From: Eurosta solidaginis
Lineage: Eukaryota; Arthropoda; Insecta; Diptera; Tephritidae
NCBI RefSeq assembly: GCF_040869045.1
Contig: NC_090319.1
Coordinates: 264,880,897 to 264,944,896, forward strand
DNA length: 64,000 bases
Direction of reading: 5' to 3'
This document shows, in pieces, positions 53,081 to 64,000 of this stretch. Each line of letters begins with the position of its first letter. Within the stretch, counting starts at the first letter, position 1. The notes beneath the pieces are model-generated. The model saw only the letters and a program-made list of their open reading frames with translations. It made no database searches and was not told the DNA's origin. The translations under genes and the position numbers were made by a program.

Positions 53081-54288
53081 TTACAATGTGTCTGCAACTT
53101 TTCCACTCACACATTTTGAAACGGCTTTTTTTATTGGATTCAACTTTGAGCTGTCCTTTTTTTCTGTTGCGTTATTTTGCTTATGAATCTCGAAAAGTTC
53201 ATCCTTTGAAATTGCCATATTTCCTGAAAACAAAGTATTACATGAAAACGTGCATTTTCCTGCAGCTTAAGTTGTACTATTTTTGTTATACGAATAGTAG
53301 CAAACAAATTTAGATAAAAATTAAAGCGGATAAACGCGCATAACGAGACTGCTATTCTTATGAATTCAAAACATTTCAAAAATTTTACTTAATTTAACAT
53401 TATCCCACTATAACATGAAAAACTAATTCCTGTTCAATTATAATCACAAAAATGTATAGTTACGAAAATAAGCATACCTCAGAAAATAAAAACAATATAA
53501 TATTTTAGCAATTGAAGTATAACTCACAGCAGGCCAGCAATTTAAACTTTCACATTCAATGGCAAGAATTCGAGTTAAAACTTTTTCTCAATTGATATGC
53601 TTCCAAATAAAGCTCCGTTAGTCGATTCAACTTAGTTAAAATTTCCTAGTTTTTTATTTTTTCGCTTAATTATGCATTTCTAAATAGAATTTCAAAAGAA
53701 TTTTTGAAATTCAATAATATGCTTTTTTTAATTAATATTTTGTAGAACATGAAAATAATACACTGTGCGTGGTATGCATTCTCGATTAAATGTTGAAGAG
53801 AACATTCGCCATAAAGCAGCTGCAAAACCAATAAAAGTTGACTTTCCCCACAAAGTGGCCCCTACATTTGTATAAGGAAATACATGTGCTCTATTTTTTA
53901 AAACATTACCCCACAAAGTGTTATTTTGGAGAATAATTTGGCTCTATTTTGAGCAACAATAAAAGCAAATCGAACACGGCCTATAATGCAAAGGAGCAGG
54001 GACAAGTTTCAAAAGTTTTTTTTGAGTTGTAAAAGTTCTCGTCAAAAATTGTTCAAAGTGAAAGATGATGAGATCTCGGGGATAACCATGGCATTTTCAT
54101 GGCGAGTCATGCAATCTTTTCATTTTGCGGAATTTTTTCAAAAAAATCCACAAATGAAAGAAAAGTCAGGAATTTTATTTTATAAATGCGATAGTAAAAG
54201 TTAAATCCGGACTTTTATTCTTTAAGGACAGAATAAAAGTCTGGCCATCAGCGCCTGATCAAGAGTTTTGACCTTTCTAGGCTAATAA
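53081..54288. other. AT-rich stretch without recognisable gene
   Basis: Nothing supported. A CCCCACAAAGTG word occurs twice near 53848 and 53911. Confidence 0.4.
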
Positions 54289-55073
54289 TCAGGACGCGCC
54301 CCCACATAGTTGTTTTAACTCATTTGCTTTGCTGCTAATAAATTCACTGTCATCTAGTTCATGCAATTCCCATAAGAAACCAAATTTTGTGCTTACTGTG
54401 TTATAAATAATTTGCCGGTTTTGTAAGTGCACTTTAAGATAATCAATCGCTGCATAATAATTATCAATGATGAAAGATCGCCTCCTTTTTAACTCATCGG
54501 TTATAGAGCATGACAAGTACGATGGAGAACCTCTGCCTTTGTGTCCAAATCTCACCAAATGTTCAGCCAGGAAAGGATCAAATTTAGATATATACATCCA
54601 AGAAAATTGCCGTTTAGTGCAGATCCAATAATTTACTTTTTGACCGTGAAATGGAAGCCCACGAGAAGCTAAAAACTTAACTGTTTCTTTACACGTACTA
54701 ATACATTTCGCCAATAAGTTATTTCTTCATTATAGTGTTTGACTATTTACGTATCCAATCGTTGTGAAAGTTTTATTCTACATACATATTGTCCCAAATA
54801 TTTACGATGATCCGGAGAATTGTCGTGATCAGTTATTAAGTTAGAATTTTTCCAGTCATTAAATCCACTTTTGGCAAATACGGATGTTCCTCCATATAAT
54901 TTGCAAGCACCACAAAACACACGACCTGTGGATTCTGAGTATACCAACCAGCTTCTCTTCACAATTTCGCCATTAACAAGCTTTACCTCAAACATATTTT
55001 TCGACAGAAATATTTTTTGATTTTTATACTGTCTTTCCGATCTAGAAAAATCTAATTCTTCGTTTTGTTGCAA
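54289..55073 (-). pseudogene. hAT/ZMYM1-like transposase with core deleted
   Basis: Minus strand. The first frame (55073-54747, 108 residues) holds a TTF-type zinc finger: RSWLVYSESTGRVFCGACKL (C54, C57), then FAKSGFNDWKN and HDNSPDHRKY. The second (54714-54289, 141 residues) starts with ETVKFLASRGLPFHGQKV and FDPFLAEHLVRFGHKGRGSP, which open the DUF4371-like region. It then passes directly to DNYYAAIDYLKVHLQNRQII and STKFGFLWELHELDDSEFIS, the part before the hAT C-terminus. The catalytic core between them is missing, without a frame break. The two frames are joined by a short damaged stretch (54715-54746). It is related to, but not the same as, the copy at 33119-35030. Confidence 0.78.
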
Positions 55074-56030
55074 TCCTTTATTAATAATATAATCTCGTAA
55101 TTAATCGTTTACTTGCCACAGTGCAGGGTCGCTTTACGGAATAAACGGCCTTTGTTGTAGCAATGCTTGGCCCCATACAATAGGTCTGACTAATCACAAA
55201 TTGTCATCAATGTCCTCTAACGGGAGTCCGAGGACACTTGCTGTTTCAACAGGGGTAGACCATAATGAGAGAAGTGTTAGGAGCGTTGGTTCCACATTTT
55301 ACCAACTTTGGTGGTTTTTGGCGATATCAAATTTTTCGAGCGGGAACATTTATTTTCCTGCAGGGTATCGCTATCCAGTGTAGTACAAAATGTGAAGGTT
55401 TATGCAAAGTTAATTTTTTAAGGTCAAAACATGCTTTTTACCATATGCCTCATAACTAATTGAATCATCAACATTTAATTCCATTGATATAAATAAATTC
55501 ATTTGTTACGTCCCTTTTTCCTTCCTTAAATATAATCAAGACCTTTTGTCATTTGCATATTTAGTTAGTCATTTAGCAAGTTGACATTTTCTTGGCATTT
55601 TACAATACAAAGCTACATATTTTTAGTTGTATTTAATAATTTTTCTGTTATTTTTTCATCTACCTAATTAGCGTGGAGCGATTCTACTATAATTTCTTAA
55701 TGTTCTTATTTACCAAATTATTTTTGAAGTGTTTGCTTCATCATCTCATTGGTGTTCAATCTATACGAACAACTATGGTAAAGATGTACGTAAGCTAACC
55801 GTAAGGGGTAAGAACCCTACTAGAAAATAAACTAAGAAACTCATAGAAACTCATAGAAGAACATGGGCCCCTATGAGAGAAAACTACATAAGCTAGACAG
55901 GCTCCAGCAAGGAAAACGTATATATCAACATGAAGCTTTTTTGTACTTCATATGAGGTTTTCAAGTTAAGTGTTCCGACTCGAAAAACTTTATATCTCCA
56001 AAATCCACCAAAGTTGGTGTTAATGTTGTC
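55074..56030. other. Unassigned stretch
   Basis: No supported gene. The part nearest 56030 may be degraded LINE. Confidence 0.35.
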
Positions 56031-57365
56031 TTTGTAGAGTACGTCACCTGTACAGCACAAAATATCTAGCAACTATACTAGATAGTAAGTTGTTGTAGAA
56101 AGTCCATCAGGAAGAGGGAGCGAAAACAGCCTTCGTGGATGCTGTATGCATGTAAGAGGATGCTAGAATGCATGTGGGACCTATCGCCCAAACTCTCTCA
56201 TTGGGTATTAACGGAAATTGTCAAGCCCATACATTACTATGGCGTTCAGTTTTGGTGGAAAACCACACAAAAAACAACGTATACAAAAAAAAAAAAAAAA
56301 AAATAGAGAGGGTATGCAGATTATCATGAAAGACGCCTTGAAAAGTATTCCTACAGCAGCATTGCATGCCATTCTGCAGATCGCACCTCCAGACCTAATG
56401 GTCAAAAGTATTGCGTTAGCAACTGCAACCAGACTTCAGGCCTCGGGGCAGCTTGAGTGGCGCTCGTACGGCCGTAGCAGTAAAGTACCTTTAAATATGG
56501 GGCAAATCGACTACACGACACATTGCCTGAGCTTCGAAAGAGATCTTGGGGCAACAATAGAACCGTGAATAACGATGGTTCCAAATTAACATAAGGCTGT
56601 CAGATCACTGTAGTGTACTTCAGGCGGAATCGTATCAATATATATATTAATAGTTAGGCAGCGATCAAGAAAATCATCTCACATACCACGAAGTGTCGTG
56701 GAATGCAAAGAAGCAACATAGAGACTTCGCTCAGTCTGGACCATACATCTATACTGCCGTTCCGAAAAAATGTGGGTATCTATATTATTTATGAAACAAG
56801 CACATTGAAGTTAACCTGTCATTAAATATAAGTATTTTTGACTATGTGGTATGTGATCTTTCTATTTATGAAAAACAAGTTCAAACCTGAAATCCTCTTA
56901 CGAATACGCCTTTGTAAATAACCAATCTTTGAATAAAGAAATGCAAACACCCACATTCTTTATTAGGAAGGCAGTATACTGGGTTACCTGTCATAAAGGG
57001 ATAAAAGCTAACGAAAAAAGCAGTTAAGTGGGAAAAGAAGAATGCAGCACTCGATGAATCGACGGTAGACGTCCCAATCCATTTGGAAGAAATCAAAAGG
57101 AGACACGAGTTGCATATGATCCATCAAGCAGGTATACAGTAGCGCAGGGCTGCATGTGAAATCCTGCGACGTTAGATTCAAAAAGTTGCTTATATATCTA
57201 AAGAGAGACTTAAGGTTCCCGTTGGGCATACTAACTGAGCATTGCGCTCCGGCGTCACATGCTTATTAGAAAGGCCTCATCAGTAACATCAGATATAGGA
57301 TGTGCGAGCTGCAGAAAGAAACGGTTGAGTACGTTCTGTTTTCATATCCTGCGATCGCGAGGTTA
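56031..57365 (+). mobile_element. I-like LINE remnant, post-RT to Cys/His end
   Basis: Mixed frames give KYLATILDSKLL, then GINGNCQAHTLLWRSVLVEN (same segment as 28590-28735 and 42960-43080), SIPTAALHAILQIAPPDLMV and KSIALATATRLQASGQLEWR (56335-56465), RNase H words VYWVTCHKGIKANEK (56965-57020), and PVGILTEHCAPASH and CASCRKKR.VEYVLFSYPAIA (57215-57360). The order and wording match the copies at 28.6 and 42.1 kb, so these three are one family. An A run at 56288-56303 interrupts the frame. Confidence 0.75.
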
Positions 57366-57773
57366 TACTATGTTCAAACAGAAAAATAAATTGAGGAAAT
57401 TTCGATTTGAATTGAGTGCTGTTCATACAACTCGATTTAGCTTACACAATAGTAATTTGATAGCTGGTTGGCTCATCTCTACAGCAAGAACATACCTTTG
57501 TTCATACTGTCAAAATGTGCGTGTTGGTATAGGGCGAATGAAATGGAATGAAAACATAAAACTTTGAAATTTTTGTGTGTTGTAAGAAAACGTGTTCAAT
57601 GTTTTGGTTTCATTTTGAGTTTGCCATCTTCCTTTGACAATCTCTACTCCAGTGAAATGAAGGACATAAAATCAGCTGATGAGATGAGCCAACCATATAG
57701 TTCAGCCGTGCGTAACTGACGTTTAAATATACTCAATATACACACTTTGCATTGTTGCATTTGCAGTTTGAAA
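57366..57773. other. Unassigned stretch
   Basis: A 102-residue open frame spans 57259-57567 but mixes LINE sequence with unrelated DNA; not called. Confidence 0.35.
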
Positions 57774-57880
57774 CAATTTATTACGCAATTTTTTTTAAAT
57801 TGGCAATTTATTATTACAATTTATTATATGACAAATTGCGTAATAAATTGCCCAAATAGTATAAATTGCCAATTTGGTGT
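57774..57880. repeat. Interlocking inverted repeats
   Basis: CAATTTATTACGCAATTT (57774-57791) is the exact inverse of AAATTGCGTAATAAATTG (57833-57850). Inside and beyond it AAATTGGCAATTTA (57796-57809) is matched by TAAATTGCCAATTT (57863-57876). The two pairs interlock, so only one set can form a simple hairpin at a time. Confidence 0.85.
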
Positions 57881-59074
57881 GTGTTTGAACCTAGTATTAG
57901 GGCCGCAGCTGCTAGGGGCTGCACTCTGCAATTCTGATAACACTATGCACACATTTAGTCAATGTGAGGTCTTTAGTTAAAAATTTATACCGCAACACGC
58001 ATTGTCTAAAATGAGAGGTTTCCTATTTAAAACAAAAAAGTTTAAAAATTGCTTAAATCGATGAATGGTTTAAATTAAAGTTACATTTTTTTAAATTGAT
58101 TTTTGACAGGGCCATTATTTCTGGAGCGATACTTGGAATAAATGCCTTATAGGTATTTTTTATTAAGCACAAAAAACGTCATAAACAGTACAATCTATTG
58201 GTAAAAGAAGTTTTACTTATACTGCGTCTTACCTATATCAGAACGAAATATACATCACGCATTTTTAAACTCACCCTTTATTCGTACCACTTCATTTGTT
58301 AAGGCTCGTATTTTCAGTGCGAATTAGTGCTAAAGATAAACTCAGCTTAACTTTAAACTTGATTTGAAAAACTTGCCATGAACTATACTAAATTATTAAA
58401 TTTCTACTGTTTGACATTGTCTAATTGCTTTGGACAAGTATATAATAATATACTTATTATTTACATTCGTTATATGTGCGTATGTTTGACAGGAAAGCTA
58501 CCTTAACATATTACAGTATTGATTGCCTAAGAGAGGGGTTCGTTAGCGCTAATTGACATTTAAAAATAAACCTTGTTAATTTGTAAAAATGTTCTATCAA
58601 GTTTCTTACATAGTTATTCTTTTAGCTATGTTTCGTTGAATTAAAAAGTGTTTTCATCTTATTCTAGGGAGTTAATGTACACGAACTTTAGGCTACCCCT
58701 ACGAAAAGAAAATACGTTGATTCACTGTGCATGGATTGCACGGATTGTTTATATCCTACGACAAAATATACAAGACTACGAGAGCGGCCCACTGCAATAG
58801 AAGCGTTAATACATGCTCATAAATAACAAAATATGGCCAAAAAATATGAAAATCAACTGCCCAATCTTTTCGTGAGCGAAATGAGCGGATTGCGAGGAAT
58901 ACATAGGTTTGAGTATACTATAAATTGCTCGGATTTAATTTAAATGTTTGCCTGAATTTTGTTGCTTGGTCCGTATAATATATGCAAACCGTTTGCAAGA
59001 TAAAACGAATCTCCCTAATGTCTTGCCGAAATTTCGGCCTCTAGCTGGACGCACATTGTTATGAGTGCTTGTTG
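57881..59074. other. AT-rich stretch without recognisable gene
   Basis: Nothing supported. Confidence 0.4.
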
Positions 59075-59400
59075 TTGTTGATGATGTAGCGATAAAGACA
59101 CCCGCCGAAGGTTTGGGGTGTTGTCGATGTTCCGGTAACAAGCACCGTTAAGGTACTAGCCCGAACATCTCGGCAACGATTTAATATGATCACATTGCAC
59201 CTTCTAGGCCATCCCGCCCCCACTCCACATATGCATGTATCATACTCATATTTGGCAGGCGAAAATCTGGCGACCCTAGGTTTCTCATGGAACTAATGAG
59301 AAACCTGGGGTCGCCAGATCTTCGCCTGGCGTAGGTGAAGTTGACAATTGTGCTGCGGAAGCTATGAATTGTGCTTGTCAACCCCTTTGATGAGCGACTT
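59075..59400 (-). mobile_element. CAA-tailed retroposon, copy 4, with hairpin rearrangement
   Basis: The plus strand shows the complement of the tail (GTTGTTGTTGATGATGTAGC), then TTTGGGGTGTTGTCGATG, CCCGAACATCTCGGCAACGA, GCCATCCCGCCCCCACTCC and, on the far side, GTAGGTGAAGTTGACAATTG. It keeps a GTTAAGGTACTAGCCCGA word absent from copy 3. A near-perfect hairpin (59254-59330) has been created inside it. The head beyond 59400 is missing. No clear target duplication. Confidence 0.8.
59254..59330. repeat. 35-bp inverted duplication within retroposon copy 4
   Basis: Arms 59254-59288 and 59296-59330 carry GCGAAAATCTGGCGACCCTA and, inverted, GGGGTCGCCAGATCTTCGCC, around a 7-nt loop. Other copies have only the right-hand orientation, so the left arm is a secondary inverted copy. 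Confidence 0.88.
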
Positions 59401-62159
59401 GTAGAGAGTGATTTTTGTTCGTCGAGAGAGGAATTTACTTTTCAGTTGCCTACTCAGTCCTAGGTTGCAGGCCTTATTAAATTATAAATCATTTAAAATG
59501 CTGAAATCTGCTCAATAAAATGGTATTACGCTCATTGTATGAGTTACATACGGCAAATTTATATATAATAAAAAAAATTGATATTATCTGAACAAAAAGC
59601 GGTAAACCAGATAATAACGTATGAATCTGCAAAATTTGTACATATTTTATTAGTTGATTGAGTTAAGTAAATTGCGGTGTAAATGCTGTAGCTAAAGACT
59701 GCAGTGAAATCGACATAACGAGACAACTCCGCAGAATGTCAATGACGTACGAACGGATGGAAGTTTTTATAACTCTGCAATCTAAGATTACGTTGTTTTT
59801 GATGTATGGGCATATATATGTATATTAGGCCAGGTCTATTTTTCACAACATTCCTAATTTTTTGAAAGCGCGACCTTGGCACAATATTATTGCTCAGAAT
59901 AGTCCGTAGAAAGTTTTTCGTATGTGCAGTTTTCTGTGTTTTCGATTCCCTAAAAATCAACCTGCTTTTAAGTGCACATAATCTGAGTTCCAATGAACAC
60001 TGATTTAGATCTCGATAAAAATGCAACTTGCAAGGGCAAGAACAACGTTGATCTGGACATATATCTGCTTAAATTTCGGATCCACAGGGTGGTTCTGCTG
60101 ATTTTATATTTTATGGTAGATTTTTTTTTGGTAGCGCTTACTATGAAGTAGGATATGCATTATTTGCATCCCCTCGACCCTCGATAAATTTTTTCTTCAA
60201 GTCTGAAACTATTTATTAAGGTTATGTAATAATTACATAATATTATTTTTAAACCATGATAAATAAACTATAAGTTTTCCACCTGCGTATCTAAAACAAA
60301 ATAGGAAAAAGGCCAGAATCAAAGCGAAATGTGCAATTGTTTAGCTCCAGACAGAGGTAAACGTTTTACTATCAGCCTTCGGATGATTGCTATTTGGTTC
60401 AAAACGCTTCTTGCGATTACCTTCCTGACATTTTTGGACGTGCTTTAACTGCCGGCGCCGGTTATTAAGTATTACAATTTTATTTTGTTTTTGAACGTGA
60501 AATCGCGAAAATATTTGTGGCATGTTTTAAGAATTAAGGGCGATTCGGGAAAAAAAGTTAATAAATAACAGTCGCACTATTATGTGAGTTGAGTGCTCCC
60601 GGCTCACTTAGAACTGATCCGGATTATTTCAGTGAGATTTGATCGCAATCCAGAGCTGGAGTATACAGGGTGTTTCTTCTCTTTATTGAATTCTTGTTTC
60701 TCTAAATGTTTATAGAGACAAAAAAACTGTGGAGAGGGTGAGAGAAGGGTATTCCATGCAATTGTTGTAAAATTTTAAATCGCGTCATAAATGCCGCTTG
60801 TGTCCCGGTAATAGCAATAAATATGAAACCGGGAATTATTTTGTTTATACTTTTAGCAGAATAGACTACCAACAACAATGATAAAAAACAAGTATCTTAT
60901 ATCCGTCCTGGACCACGAGAACTTGAAAATTGAAGATTCTTAGGGACATGCGAGAAAATTTCGTCCAAATAGTACACTAAACAAAAGCAGAGACTCTGAC
61001 TAGGCCACTTTGTGTGAATAAATGTGAAGGAATGAAAAAATATCCAAAAAATTATCCAGTATCAGACCAATGAACTCTGCTGCAAAACGTGAACGTATTG
61101 GGGGTAACCAGACTGACGACAAAATAAATATTTTATCTTAAGTAATAAAGAGGCTTATAAAATATTAATAGTATTTGTATGTAAATCATGATATAAAATA
61201 ACAAAGACGACATATGAGTATTCTGATACAATCGGTGAACATTGTGGCAACATTTCCAACGCGCAGCTACATTACGCCATTAGATGACATACGTAAAAGC
61301 ATAGAAATATAGGTAAACAAATGTATAAAGTAATTTGTTTAGGCACCGCCGTGCTTCACAAAATTTATGTGCTCACCGAACAAATCTGTCACAAGCTTAA
61401 ATAAAATAATATTTATATTTAAATAGCGCACAACAGTAGCTATGATAAAATATATTTACTCACAAATTAGTGTAAATAAATTATGAAACAAAATAAACTT
61501 ACTCAAGTACGTTCAAATGCATAAACATGAAGGAACATTAGACTGTTCCAAATGTATGATTTTTTTGTCCTTGGTCATTTAGTTCTGATTTTTAAAATTG
61601 AAATTTATTGATTCATAAAATTCATTTTCATATTTCCTTTTTATTTCCCTTTAAGCTCTGATGGTGTTTTCATATATTTGAAAGAACTACAGTGGGAAAA
61701 TGATTCCGGATACCAAAAGTAAATTGGAAAGATAAATATAGCCTTTTTGAAGGAATATGCATACGCTTCAAATTCGAGGTAGAACTTATACTGCTTCATT
61801 TTTAAATGTGAATATATCCACTCTAATATACATACGCTTAAGTATGTAAAAGAAAAGGAGAAAAATATAATAACTGGACAATATAGTGCGATTATATGAT
61901 CTATTGAGTATATTAATTACCTGCATAAATTTTGAAGGAGTGTTTACCGCTCACTCACCTCTTCTTTTCTTAAATTAACTCTTCCTCTCCCTTCCACAAC
62001 TTACTTTTGGTTAAACAGGCTGTATATATCTTTCATTTTCTCTCGGTCTTTCAGTTTTTATTAGTCTCCCTGTACCTTTTCCCCCCTTCTCCGTACCTTA
62101 TATATCCATCAAGGCTCTTTCTCTCATTCTGTTCAAAAAACTTCAAAAGCAATTTTTAG
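59401..62159. other. Longest unassigned region (about 2.8 kb)
   Basis: No supported gene or recognised mobile element. Bases 61560-61670 resemble an old repeat at 13880-14000. Minus-strand frames at 59739-60026 and 60341-60523 have no motifs that I know. It is a candidate for unique sequence. Confidence 0.35.
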
Positions 62160-62960
62160 GAATAGAGCGGGTCTTAGCCCTTACCGACATAATTGACGCT
62201 TAATCGTTTAAACGGTTATAGCCGTCCAACAAGGCACGCCAATCGCTTCTTCATTGATCTAATTTGTTCGTATTAGTAACACCAAGGAAAATTAAATTAC
62301 TTTTCACCTAGTCCTTCCAGGGGATTTGGGCCGCCCTCTTTCTCTGCCTCCATACGTGGGTTTCGATAAGAATACATTTTTGGCGAGAGCACCATCTTTA
62401 GTTTGCATAACATGACCTAGTCAGAGGAGACACAGTGTTTTAATTCGCTGGGATATGTAGATGTATGTAATGAGCTCGTACAACTCATTATAGAATCTTT
62501 CTCGGTACTCGCCGTCGTCGTCTCGTACAGACTCTTCAATCATTGTGGTCAGCCTACGCCAGTAATTGCACGCTCTTATAGAATATTATTCTTAAGTTCT
62601 GCAGCTTTTATTATTTTCTCCATCAGAAAACTAAAAAAATCACACAGTAGGGGGTTACCCTGTCTGAAGCGAATGGTTCCGAAAGGGCCTTCGAACTGTT
62701 CGGAAACGGCCTTCTCAATCCTGGCTGAGCTTTTTAATGGACGGTATTAAAATCTGGGAAAGGGTCCTGGTTGAGTTTTTTTTGCGGGTTTTCTTCCAAT
62801 TATTGGCCCATAGTGAAAATCTAATCGATGGTAGATTTGCCTGGTCTGAAGCCGCACTAATGAGATCCAATCAGCCTGCAAAATCACCCATGTTTGAATA
62901 GTTCCAGTCAAAAATTTAGTGAGGCTTACTTTGATATAAGGAGAATACATTCCACTAAAT
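62160..62960 (-). mobile_element. RTE-type LINE remnant, RT to 3' end
   Basis: Minus-strand pieces in order: FRQGNPLLCDFF-like motif B (near 62640-62690) with KIIKAAELKNNIL (62585-62630); RDDDGEYRERFYNELYELIT and IKTLCLL.LGHVMQTKDGA (62520-62390), matching the ELYELY...LGHV part at 1-600; and GGRERGRPKSPG (62360-62320). Bases 62700-62960 carry upstream RT words in broken form. Heavily mutated. Confidence 0.72.
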
Positions 62961-62989
62961 TCATCCTACGGAGCTTTTTGATATGTAAT

Positions 62990-63395
62990 ACACTACAGTA
63001 CAGTAGAATAGAGTAGAGCTGAGAACAGTACAATAAAGTACAATGCAATTATAGCAAAGTACAGTACAGTAAAGTGGAGTAGAGTAGAGTACAGTAGAGT
63101 ATGGTATAGTACAATACACTACAGTGCAGTACAGTAGAAAAAAGTACAGTACAGTTCAGAACATTCCAGTAAAGTATTGGGCAGAACAGTATAATACAGA
63201 ATATTTTGTTACAGTACAGTAAAGAACATTACACTAAAGTATAGTGCAGAATGGTATTGTATAGTACAGTACAGAAATGCATTGTAGAGTACCGTACATT
63301 AAGGTAAAGAAAAGTACAAAATAGTACAGTACTGTATAGTACAGTACATTACAATACAGTTCAGTAGTGCAGTACAGTACAGTTTTTGTGCGATT
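62990..63395. repeat. Degenerate AGTAC/CAGTA pentamer satellite
   Basis: About 400 bp of imperfect ACAGT/AGTAC/AGTAG pentamers, for example AGTACAGTACAGTAAAGTGG. Confidence 0.92.
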
Positions 63396-63407
63396 TACTT
63401 TGAAATT

Positions 63408-63645
63408 TAGAGGTACTATGACATTTTTAGAGGTACTATGACATTTGATATAGGCCAAAACGTGGGCCAGTGAATGCATAGACAGTGTTTATATAATATG
63501 GATATCAAATGAAAGCTGTTGATGAGTGCTTTAGTACATAGTAATATATTATCCAGAGACGGACTGGGACTGGGATAAGACCAGGACTGGGACTGAGACC
63601 CGGAGTGGGATTGGGACTGGGACTGGAATAAAATACATACCACCC
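63408..63645. repeat. Short tandem duplication and ACTGGG hexamer tract
   Basis: AGAGGTACTATGACATTT is present twice in tandem (63410-63445). A segment with TATGGATATCAAATGAAAGC follows, recalling the 130-bp units of the DINE-like family. Then come GGGACT hexamers in imperfect array at 63560-63630. Confidence 0.7.
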
Positions 63646-63649
63646 TCTG

Positions 63650-63815
63650 GGACAGGCAATAAGGGATGCAGAAGAATGAGAAGGAATTGAGAGAAGAGAA
63701 AAGAGAGAAGGAGATTGAGAAAGAGATAGAATGAGACGAAGATGGAGATAGATGAAGCGAAAAAGACGGAGGGAGGAGTGAATAAAAGGATGAGGAAAAA
63801 GTGAAGAGGGGGGAT
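63650..63815. repeat. GA-rich tract
   Basis: Purine-rich run with GAGAAGG and GAGAGAAG words, similar in type to 46670-47215. Confidence 0.8.
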
Positions 63816-63817
63816 AG

Positions 63818-63895
63818 CAGGCTTAGAAAAATTTTCTTCTAATTGAAAAACCTTATTTCTAAAATTTTTATGTTGCTTTGCCCGGGCTGTGAACC
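63818..63895 (-). mobile_element. SINE fragment (same family as 33607-33980)
   Basis: On the minus strand: CCCGGGCAAAGCAACATAAA, then AATTTTAGAAATAAGGTTTT, CAATTAGAAGAAAATTTTTC and TAAGC, in the same order as in the complete SINE just after its B box. The tRNA-like head and the rest of the body are missing. Bases 63896-64000 show nothing supported. Confidence 0.85.
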
Positions 63896-64000
63896 AGTGC
63901 TTGACATTTAGAGTTAGCGTAATGTATTGCCTTTGTCATTCTACAGGAAACTTTTTTGCGGAAATGGGGCCAAGGACCGCTTTTAGATAAAATCGAATTT

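Noticed and set aside
63234..63479. 81-residue minus-strand frame
   Set aside because: Made of Y, L, T and V codons from the pentamer satellite.

Overview
This window reads as repeat-dense intergenic or heterochromatic DNA from a higher fly (Diptera, Brachycera), most likely a true fruit fly (Tephritidae). The basis is the low overall G+C, TATG microsatellites, stop-riddled reverse transcriptase and hAT fragments typical of insects, and abundant repeats with GGGCGTGGC / CCGCCCAC motifs and runs of GTCCGTCC that resemble fly DINE-1-type elements. The genus is inference. I see no intact host gene, rRNA, functional tRNA, CRISPR array or prokaryotic operon. The only candidate host coding sequence is a short GC-rich open frame at 9762-10175 (-), and it is weak. 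Layout. 1-14 kb: RTE-type LINE remains (1-600, 13265-13660), a CAA-tailed retroposon (1299-1709, 7351-7608), an I-like LINE fragment with RNase H and a TAA-rich tail (3775-5386), a TA-flanked inverted-repeat element carrying a tRNA-like module (10800-11818), and a 478-bp hAT-type MITE with an 8-bp duplication (12322-12799). 14.4-18.2 kb: a Ty3/gypsy LTR retrotransposon with both LTRs and a 4-bp duplication. Its Gag starts with a SAP domain, and it lacks reverse transcriptase, RNase H and the integrase core. 18.2-26.7 kb: two copies of a DINE-like repeat, one holding a 1.9-kb palindromic element with two opposed tRNA-like modules, the other folded into a head-to-head inversion, plus a Helentron-like 3' end near 22.2 kb. 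28.5-36.9 kb: a LINE split by a third DINE-like copy, small inverted-repeat elements, a degenerate hAT/ZMYM1-like transposase split by a tRNA-derived SINE, and LINE ends. 37.2-41.4 kb: a non-autonomous Helentron whose middle is about 3.1 kb of GC-rich minisatellite. 42-50.4 kb: a LINE hit by the CAA-tailed retroposon, then a DINE-like copy that contains a 4.1-kb terminal-inverted-repeat element, which itself contains a second Helentron, a GA-rich tract and a LINE. 50.4-64 kb: a second copy of a small TIR element, two transposase-like pseudogenes (52.0-53.1 and 54.3-55.1 kb), another LINE, a hairpin-bearing retroposon copy, an RTE remnant and simple-sequence tracts. The elements do not form a pathway. 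What links them is nesting: duplicated target sites and interrupted reading frames give a readable order of insertion. LINE RT/RNase H copies could have mobilised the SINE and the CAA-tailed retroposon in trans, but that is inference from family knowledge.
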